Position numbers and translations under genes: made by a program. Positions 18,983-24,625 of a stretch of DNA of 35,014 nt are shown here, one piece after another (positions within the stretch are counted from its first letter, which is position 1; each line of letters opens with the position of its first letter). The notes beneath the pieces were generated by a model. The model worked only from the letters and a program-made list of their open reading frames with translations, was not told the origin of the DNA and ran no database searches. The stretch covers positions 1-35,014 of the forward strand of contig LBOA01000005.1 of NCBI GenBank assembly GCA_000989195.1, given 5' to 3'. Source of the DNA: a candidate division TM6 bacterium GW2011_GWF2_30_66 (lineage in GTDB: Bacteria > Babelota > Babeliae > Babelales > Vermiphilaceae).

Positions 18983-19043
18983 TTTATTGTTATTTCGTAG
19001 TATTTTATTTTTTTTAAAAATAATATAGTTTAGTAAGGTCAAG

Positions 19044-19622
19044 ATGAAAACAAAGGTTAGGGGAACGACTGAACAGACTTCTAAGAAGGATGTCGTCAAG
19101 AAAAAGGAAGAAGCTAAGAAGGGCGGACGTAAACAGTCTGAATATGGCAAACAGTTAAGTGAAAAACAAAAGATTAAAGAAACTTATGGAATGCGTGAAA
19201 AGCAATTTAGAAAGTTTTTTGATGCAGCAGTAAAAAGCTCTGGCGCTACAGGTGAAGTTTTGCTTAGTTTGTTAGAAAGGAGACTGGATAACGTTGTTTA
19301 TAGGCTTAAATTAGCAAACACAAGAAAACAAGCTAGACAAATAATTGTTCATGGACATATTTTGGTAAATTCAAGAAAAGTTTACTCCCCATCATTTTTA
19401 GTGTCCGTTAACGATCAAGTTTCTCTTGCTTCAAATGTTGTAGATAAGAAAGAGTTTTTAGAACAAGTAATTGATAAGAGACTTAACATCGGAATAAAAG
19501 TTCCAGAGTGGCTTGAGCTTATAAAACAAGAACGTAAGGGTATTGTTTTACGTGAACCAGCAAGAACTGATATAAAGTCTCCTATTGAAGAACGCTTGGT
19601 TGTTGAGTTGTATTCTAAGTAA
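19044..19622 (+). CDS. rpsD: 30S ribosomal protein S4 lacking the usual N-terminal segment
   Basis: 16S 5'-domain assembly protein; in E. coli it represses the alpha operon. The S4 core is intact: [43 protein letters not shown] and the S4 RNA-binding fold with [18 protein letters not shown]. However, the usual first 40–45 residues (the segment that carries a cysteine cluster or its replacement) are missing. In their place is a lysine/glutamate-rich stretch of about 28 residues ([17 protein letters not shown]). The gap back to rpsK is only 61 bases, so no upstream start can restore it. The total is 192 residues. Confidence 0.95.
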   Translation: MKTKVRGTTEQTSKKDVVKKKEEAKKGGRKQSEYGKQLSEKQKIKETYGMREKQFRKFFDAAVKSSGATGEVLLSLLERRLDNVVYRLKLANTRKQARQIIVHGHILVNSRKVYSPSFLVSVNDQVSLASNVVDKKEFLEQVIDKRLNIGIKVPEWLELIKQERKGIVLREPARTDIKSPIEERLVVELYSK

Positions 19623-19679
19623 TTGAACAGCAAGAATCTGCTTGATTATATTTATTGTTAAAGATTTACAGGAGAACCT

Positions 19680-20759
19680 ATGGAACGTGGAAAAGAAGGC
19701 GGAAAAAAAGAGTATCAACCCCTGATAATTCCAAAATTGAGCTGGGATAAAAAAAATATAAGTGAGACGTATGGTGAGTTGGTCGCCCAGCCGTTAGAGC
19801 CAGGTTTTGGTAATACGTTGGGTAATGCCATTAGAAGAGCTTTGCTTGGTGCCGTGGAAGGTTCTGCTGTAACATCTGTTATAATTAAAGGTATCAACAA
19901 TGAATTTTCTTCGATTCCTGGCGTTGTAGAAGATGCTATGCAGCTTATTCTTAATATAAAGGGAATTGTTGTTAAAAATAAAACAGGTCTTCCAGGCAAA
20001 ATGTCTCTAAAAGTTGATGGACAAGCTACAGCGACTGTTGCAGATATAGAGACAGATGAACACCTTGAAGTTATTAACAAAAGTCATGTTTTGGCTAATG
20101 TTGCTGATGCTGGTTGCCTTGAAATAGAATTCTTTGTAGAATCTGGTAGAGGTTATAAATCTGCGCAGTGGCCTCTTGGACAAGCTTTACAGGCTGACAA
20201 TCGTATATTTTTAGATGCAATGTTTTCGCCAATAAAAAGAGTTTCTTATAATGTAGAAAAAACTCGTGTTGGTAAAGAAATCGACTACGATAAGCTTACT
20301 TTGAAAATTAATACTGACGGTTCAGAAAATCCTGTTGACGTAGTTCATTATGCTGTTTCTGTTTTAAGATCGCAGCTTGAATGTTTCTTGCTTGGCGCAG
20401 AGATTCCATTTAATGAAATTTCAGCTATGCCTTGTGAGCAAGAGGAAATTGAACCTGCGGAGCTTGATCAATTAGGCTTAAAAGGTATTCCTGTTGAACT
20501 TCTTATGAAGCCAATAGAAGAGCTTGAACTTTCTGTAAGAGCTCATAATTGTCTGATTAATGCTGGTGTAAAAACTATTCTTGATTTAGTCAATCTTCAA
20601 GAAGAAGATGTTCTAAAAATTAAGAATTTTGGTAGAAAATCACTTAACGAAGTGAAAGCTAGCATGAAGTCTTTTGGTCTTTCATATGATATGAATATCA
20701 AGGAAGAAGATGTGAAAAAAATTCTTCATGGAAGAATTAAAAAAGAAAATAATAGTTAG
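19680..20759 (+). CDS. rpoA: DNA-directed RNA polymerase alpha subunit
   Basis: Dimerising scaffold of RNA polymerase. The N-terminal domain has PGFGNTLGNAIRRALL at about residues 41–56, the dimerisation signature. The C-terminal domain has the helix-hairpin-helix core ELELSVRAHNCLINAGV and KNFGRKSLNEVKASM; the arginine near residue 288 corresponds to the UP-element-binding arginine of E. coli. 359 residues, about 30 longer than E. coli, with extensions at both ends. AGGAG ribosome binding site. Confidence 0.97.
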   Translation: MERGKEGGKKEYQPLIIPKLSWDKKNISETYGELVAQPLEPGFGNTLGNAIRRALLGAVEGSAVTSVIIKGINNEFSSIPGVVEDAMQLILNIKGIVVKNKTGLPGKMSLKVDGQATATVADIETDEHLEVINKSHVLANVADAGCLEIEFFVESGRGYKSAQWPLGQALQADNRIFLDAMFSPIKRVSYNVEKTRVGKEIDYDKLTLKINTDGSENPVDVVHYAVSVLRSQLECFLLGAEIPFNEISAMPCEQEEIEPAELDQLGLKGIPVELLMKPIEELELSVRAHNCLINAGVKTILDLVNLQEEDVLKIKNFGRKSLNEVKASMKSFGLSYDMNIKEEDVKKILHGRIKKENNS

Positions 20760-20796
20760 TAGGTTTGCCTCACTAGGTTAGGTAGGTTAAAGAGTT

Positions 20797-21153
20797 ATGA
20801 ATCATCAAATAGATAGAAAAAAATTAAATATGAAAGCTCCTCATAAGAGGGCTTTGCTTAGAAACCAAGTTATTATGTTGATAGAATATGGTCACTTAGT
20901 TTCAACAAAAGCTAGAATAAAAGAAACACAAAGACTTGCTGAAAAACTTGTTACATTAGCAAGAAGAGGCAACGACTTTAATACAAGACGTGCAGTAATG
21001 CAAATGTTACCATATAAAGAGAGTGCTATTCTTAAGTTAATTAAAGAAATAGCTCCTAAGTATATTAACAGACCTGGTGGTTATACTAGAACTATTCCTA
21101 TGGGGAAAAGACCTAGTGATACTGCAACTATTGCTAGACTTGAGTGGGTCTAA
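20797..21153 (+). CDS. rplQ: 50S ribosomal protein L17
   Basis: Large-subunit protein around the exit tunnel. It has KKLNMKAPHKRALLRNQVIMLI, then TKARIKETQRLAEKLVTLAR, and the ending GGYTRTIPMGKRPSDTATIARLEWV. 118 residues, standard. Last gene of the ribosomal string, followed by the terminator at 21202. Confidence 0.97.
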   Translation: MNHQIDRKKLNMKAPHKRALLRNQVIMLIEYGHLVSTKARIKETQRLAEKLVTLARRGNDFNTRRAVMQMLPYKESAILKLIKEIAPKYINRPGGYTRTIPMGKRPSDTATIARLEWV

Positions 21154-21201
21154 GGTAGCTGGTTTAAAATGCACGTTTAATATTTTATAAAGAATATTAT
21201 T

Positions 21202-21242
21202 AAAAAACCCCAGTTTTACAAAAAGTAAAGCCGGGGTTTTTT
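21202..21242. terminator. Bidirectional intrinsic terminator
   Basis: AAAAAACCCC (21202–21211) pairs with GGGGTTTTTT (21233–21242). The inner stem GTTTTAC/GTAAAGC has one G·U pair, and the loop is AAAAA. The T-run serves the + strand after rplQ and the A-run serves the minus-strand gene that stops 17 bases further on, so one hairpin ends both converging transcripts. Confidence 0.92.
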
Positions 21243-21258
21243 ATTTGTTAATTTTATA

Positions 21259-22260
21259 TTAATCTAATAGCTTTTTAATATAAGTTTTTATTATATTAGA
21301 TTTATTATAATTTCGATTGCAAGAATCCATTATAAACCAGCTGTATTTTTTCTCTTCAGTTTTTATACAAAAAAGACAAATCCAATGACCACCATCTCTA
21401 GGATTAATAACAAAGCCTTGATAGTATCCAATTTCTCTTATATATGCTATGCCAGGGATAATATCTACAATTAATTGATCATCTATTATAATTCTTTCTG
21501 GTTTTTTATCTTCAATGTAGCCGTGACCTGTTATTCCAGAAAGTTGTCTAATATCTATACTTTTATAGGCATCAATAATTTTAACGGTATCTCCAAGCTT
21601 ATAATTATTTGTAACCTTTTCTAGCTCATCGCTTTTAAGGTTTTTCGGGTCTCTGGCAATTATATTTTTAACGTTTTGAAACAAAAAGATTTTGGCTGGA
21701 TCTCTAAGATTTAATTCATCTAATATTTTAATGTCAGACGAATTAAAATATTTAATTATAGTATAATTATTGAATAATGCTCTAGGTCCACAAGTTGGTC
21801 CATCGTCTTGTTTATAAACTTTTAATTGATAAATATTACTTTCAATATCTTTATTTTTATTTATTATTTTATATTCGCACATTAGATATTTATTTTTCTT
21901 TGCCCAATCAAGTAAATTATTAACTTCTCTTATAGGATCTTTACAAATGCCGTTTGGTTTAGTTTGTTTTGATAGCTCACTTTTGATATTTAATTTTTCT
22001 AATTCTGCTTGTCTAATTTGTCTACATATCTCACAAATAATGCTTTCTCTAATTATTTGATCTTCTGAGTCAATTTCAATTTTTATTTTAATTAATTTTT
22101 CTAACAAAAGTTCAAGATTATTTACAGAGCATTTGCCTTTAATAATTTCATCAACATACAAAGAGCTAAATTCTTTTATAGTTAATTCTGTGCTAAAAAG
22201 ATTAAATGAACTAGCAGTTAACAGTATTAATAAAACAAAAATATACTTTTTATTATTCAT
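21259..22260 (-). CDS. Secreted papain-like cysteine protease candidate
   Basis: A 333-residue protein with an N-terminal signal peptide (hydrophobic residues about 6–22). A module at residues 26–85 (LTIKEFSSLYVDEI, then LLLEKL) is shared with the Rcat protein at 23702–24358. The C-terminal part has QDDGPTCGPRALFN with Q151 and C157, GGHWICLF with H292, and FIMDSCN with D312. The Q-x5-C, then H, then D order is that of papain-fold enzymes, including C39-like peptidases and some deubiquitinases. I infer a cysteine protease, possibly acting on ubiquitin or a ubiquitin-like protein; the exact family is not recognised. It follows the TIKI-like gene by 27 bases, with GGAG before the ATG, and is probably cotranscribed with it. 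The N-terminal region has extra cysteines (CEIC). Confidence 0.72.
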   Translation of the reverse strand: MNNKKYIFVLLILLTASSFNLFSTELTIKEFSSLYVDEIIKGKCSVNNLELLLEKLIKIKIEIDSEDQIIRESIICEICRQIRQAELEKLNIKSELSKQTKPNGICKDPIREVNNLLDWAKKNKYLMCEYKIINKNKDIESNIYQLKVYKQDDGPTCGPRALFNNYTIIKYFNSSDIKILDELNLRDPAKIFLFQNVKNIIARDPKNLKSDELEKVTNNYKLGDTVKIIDAYKSIDIRQLSGITGHGYIEDKKPERIIIDDQLIVDIIPGIAYIREIGYYQGFVINPRDGGHWICLFCIKTEEKKYSWFIMDSCNRNYNKSNIIKTYIKKLLD

Positions 22261-22287
22261 CTTTTATTCTCCATTATGGTTTATTTT

Positions 22288-23289
22288 TTAATTTTCAAAC
22301 AATTCATTTATATTTATAGGTTTTGGATTTAATTTAATAATTTTTTGTATCAAATCTTCATTGTTAGGTGAATCTACGTCAACGCTATCTAATCCAATAA
22401 CTTTTTTAAGTTTATAGTCTATTTTATCAATAAATTTTTCTACGTTAACTGTATGAGAAATCCCTGCGCATACAAATATATTTTTTTTATCAATATTTCT
22501 TAATATATTGTAAATTATTTTGGCATCTATTATGGGATTAATCATTTGGCTAATTTTTCTTAAAGGTTCACCATGTTTTTCTTCAAGTAAAAATTTTGGA
22601 TCTAACGTATTTACCTTTTCTACAAGGTCTTTATAATTCTTTTTTGAAGCTTCTGATAAAGTATTATCAAAGTAATTAATTATTTTTTCATAATTTTCTT
22701 TTTGATAAATAGTTTTCAACTTAGGTAATTCTTTTATCTGTGTTTTTAAACTATTTATATTATTTTGTATTTCTAATAAAAGGTCTTGGTTTAATTTTTT
22801 TGGAAGGCTTGTAAAAAAATCAAATTCTTTTAGATATAAATTTTTTTGATTTTTGTCTAAGTTATTATACGCTTGAATAAATTGAGGGGCACCACATATT
22901 GCACCATTTATATATCTGCTTTCTATGTTTTTAACATTTAAACTTTTTTTTATTAAGTCTGATTCTAGACTATTTAGAATATTAGTTTTGCAGTCGAAAT
23001 TGTTTAAAATAGCCATTGCTTTAAGGTAAATAGAATTGTTTTTATTTACGTTTTTATTTTGGGTATCTTCGACAATGGTTATATTTGATTTTTTATCTAA
23101 TTTACATAATTGTTCTATTAAATTATTGCGCTGCGTATTTTTTTGATCTTCTAGATCATGTATGTCACCAAGTAATAAAATTGATTGTCCAGTTTTTTTA
23201 TTTTCGTAAACTGCACCTCTAGTGATAGCTGATTTAATTTGTGTAGTTATAGTTAATAAAAACAATGTAAAAACAAGTGACTTTTTCAT
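22288..23289 (-). CDS. Secreted TIKI/TraB-like (GxxH) protein, tentative
   Basis: A 333-residue protein with a clear signal peptide (KKSLVFTLFLLTITTQIKSA). I do not recognise it firmly. Residues 37–44 read ILLLGDIH and 272–279 read FVCAGISH, two GxxH motifs following hydrophobic strands. Between them are E74 (TIVEDT) and R125 (ESRYINGA). Two GxxH motifs with a conserved Glu and Arg between them are the hallmark of the TIKI/TraB/EreA-ChaN fold, which includes metalloproteases and esterases. The middle is lysine-rich and helical. It has its own promoter (23374–23401), GAGGTT before the ATG, and is the first gene of a two-gene unit with the cysteine protease candidate. The fold assignment is inference from motifs only. 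Confidence 0.5.
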   Translation of the reverse strand: MKKSLVFTLFLLTITTQIKSAITRGAVYENKKTGQSILLLGDIHDLEDQKNTQRNNLIEQLCKLDKKSNITIVEDTQNKNVNKNNSIYLKAMAILNNFDCKTNILNSLESDLIKKSLNVKNIESRYINGAICGAPQFIQAYNNLDKNQKNLYLKEFDFFTSLPKKLNQDLLLEIQNNINSLKTQIKELPKLKTIYQKENYEKIINYFDNTLSEASKKNYKDLVEKVNTLDPKFLLEEKHGEPLRKISQMINPIIDAKIIYNILRNIDKKNIFVCAGISHTVNVEKFIDKIDYKLKKVIGLDSVDVDSPNNEDLIQKIIKLNPKPININELFEN

Positions 23290-23373
23290 AATAACCTCAT
23301 TTGGTTTGAAATTTAATAAATTAATATTAAGTATTTTTTAAAAAATAATAGTTCAATAATAGTTCTTTAAATA

Positions 23374-23401
23374 AGTTTAGCACAATTAGCAGTATTGTCA
23401 A
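23374..23401 (-). promoter_or_regulatory. Promoter of the two-gene secreted-protein unit
   Basis: Minus strand: consensus -35 TTGACA (23396–23401), a 16-base spacer, and -10 TAAACT (23374–23379) preceded by TGC, an extended -10 element. It lies about 85 bases before the start of the TIKI-like gene. Confidence 0.7.
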
Positions 23402-23618
23402 GTTGAATTATGTTTTGCGTATTTGTTGTATCTTAGTATGAAATAGATCTCACAGTTTGTTATTTTTGATTGTATGTTAGAATAAAATAGCTTGTATTTA
23501 GTAATTTATTGGGTGTTGTTTAGTAGAATGATTTTTTTATATGCGCTTATAATAGCTATTTTTAATTTAGGTTTATGCCTCTATAGGTTTTAATTGATTG
23601 TTTAATAGAAGGTGTATA
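23402..23618. other. AT-rich spacer with no gene seen
   Basis: Between the promoter at 23374–23401 and the inverted repeat at 23619. There is no open frame of note on either strand, no RNA gene and no clear promoter. Confidence 0.6.
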
Positions 23619-23691
23619 TTACTTAAATATTATTAAAATACTATAGTTTTATTTTTAGTAAAACTATAGTATTTTAATAATATTTAAGTAA
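23619..23691. repeat. Perfect 33-bp inverted repeat with 7-base loop
   Basis: The left arm 23619–23651 is the exact reverse complement of the right arm 23659–23691; the loop is TTTTTAG. The arms are almost entirely A/T, with ACTATAGT and AATAATATTTAAG inside. It starts 10 bases after the stop codon of the minus-strand Rcat gene. It could act as a transcription end or mRNA-stabilising hairpin, although no U-run follows the stem on that strand. It could instead be a small mobile palindromic element. Confidence 0.9.
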
Positions 23692-23701
23692 GTTGCTTAT
23701 A

Positions 23702-24358
23702 TTAATGATTTTTTCTGTTTCGTAAATTTAGTCTTGATTTATTGCTATTTTTGACATTGTTTATTGTTTGTAAAATTGGCTTTGGTTCAAATTTTTTGTT
23801 TGTTATATCTTTTTTATTGATCAAGGTTGAATCAATTACAAAGCCAACATTTCTTTCTTGTCCTTTTGGCACTTTTAGACAACTATGATCATCAGTGTGA
23901 AAGCCTGTTATTTTCATACAATTCCAACAAAAATGCGTGTTGCACCCTTTATATTGACAATGCATAGCTCTACATCCGCCGTTTTTTTCTATATAGACGC
24001 TACATTTTGGACATTGCTTTGTCGTTTTTTTTATCAATTCTATGCTTTTTTCATTTTCTTCATTTATTATTTGGTATGGATTTTGTTTAGTTATTTGTTC
24101 GTTTATTTCTGAAATCCAAAATTTTTTATTGGTTTCGTATATTGAGCCTTTCTCAACTTTTATGGCATTTAAGCTTTCTAACAGAGATTTAAGAAATTTA
24201 GCAGAATATTTGCCTGTATAAATTTCATTGCCATATAATTTACTAAACTCTATTAAAGTTAATTGTTCTTTTGTATTGTGCTGCATGCCAAAAATATTAA
24301 ACGAATAGGCCATTAATATTGTTAATTGTATAAAAAATATACTTTTCTTATAAAACAT
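23702..24358 (-). CDS. Secreted protein with stand-alone RBR RING2 (Rcat) ubiquitin-ligase domain
   Basis: A 218-residue protein: signal peptide (about 1–24), then the module at 33–90 (LTLIEFSKLYGNEI, SLLESL) shared with the cysteine protease candidate, then an Rcat domain at 114–160. The zinc ligands are C116, C119, C134, C139, C144, C147, and probably H158 with C160, or H154. C129 in IEKNGGCRAM is at the catalytic position that carries the ubiquitin thioester in RBR ligases. FCWNC with W145 is the hallmark of the domain, and CQYKGC has the four-residue spacing seen in ariadne-type proteins. RING1 and the IBR domain are absent. The tail is basic. I infer an effector that acts on host ubiquitin after export, and gene acquisition from a eukaryote. 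GGAGG precedes the start. Export route and activity are unproven. Confidence 0.8.
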   Translation of the reverse strand: MFYKKSIFFIQLTILMAYSFNIFGMQHNTKEQLTLIEFSKLYGNEIYTGKYSAKFLKSLLESLNAIKVEKGSIYETNKKFWISEINEQITKQNPYQIINEENEKSIELIKKTTKQCPKCSVYIEKNGGCRAMHCQYKGCNTHFCWNCMKITGFHTDDHSCLKVPKGQERNVGFVIDSTLINKKDITNKKFEPKPILQTINNVKNSNKSRLNLRNRKNH

Positions 24359-24487
24359 CTTTGATCCTCCATAAATATATATTATTAAAAATATGATTTT
24401 ATATTGTTATAGCCATATTAAGTTGAGAAAACAAAAGGTTTTTCTTTAAGCTTCTTAATAACAGGCTAAGCTTCATGATATATTCTA

Positions 24488-24516
24488 ATAGTAAGGCTTT
24501 TTTGCATTAAAGTCAA
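24488..24516 (-). promoter_or_regulatory. Promoter of the Rcat gene
   Basis: Minus strand: -35 TTGACT (24511–24516), a 17-base spacer, -10 TACTAT (24488–24493). It lies about 130 bases before the ATG, so the mRNA would have a long AT-rich leader. Confidence 0.62.
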
Positions 24517-24625
24517 GTTTTTTAGTAAACTAGTCAAAGCTGCGCTTAGGTTGGTTGTTTTTCAATTTTTCAATGGCAATTTTACTTTTTATTTATAAAA
24601 AAATTATCTGTTTTATTTTGGTTTT

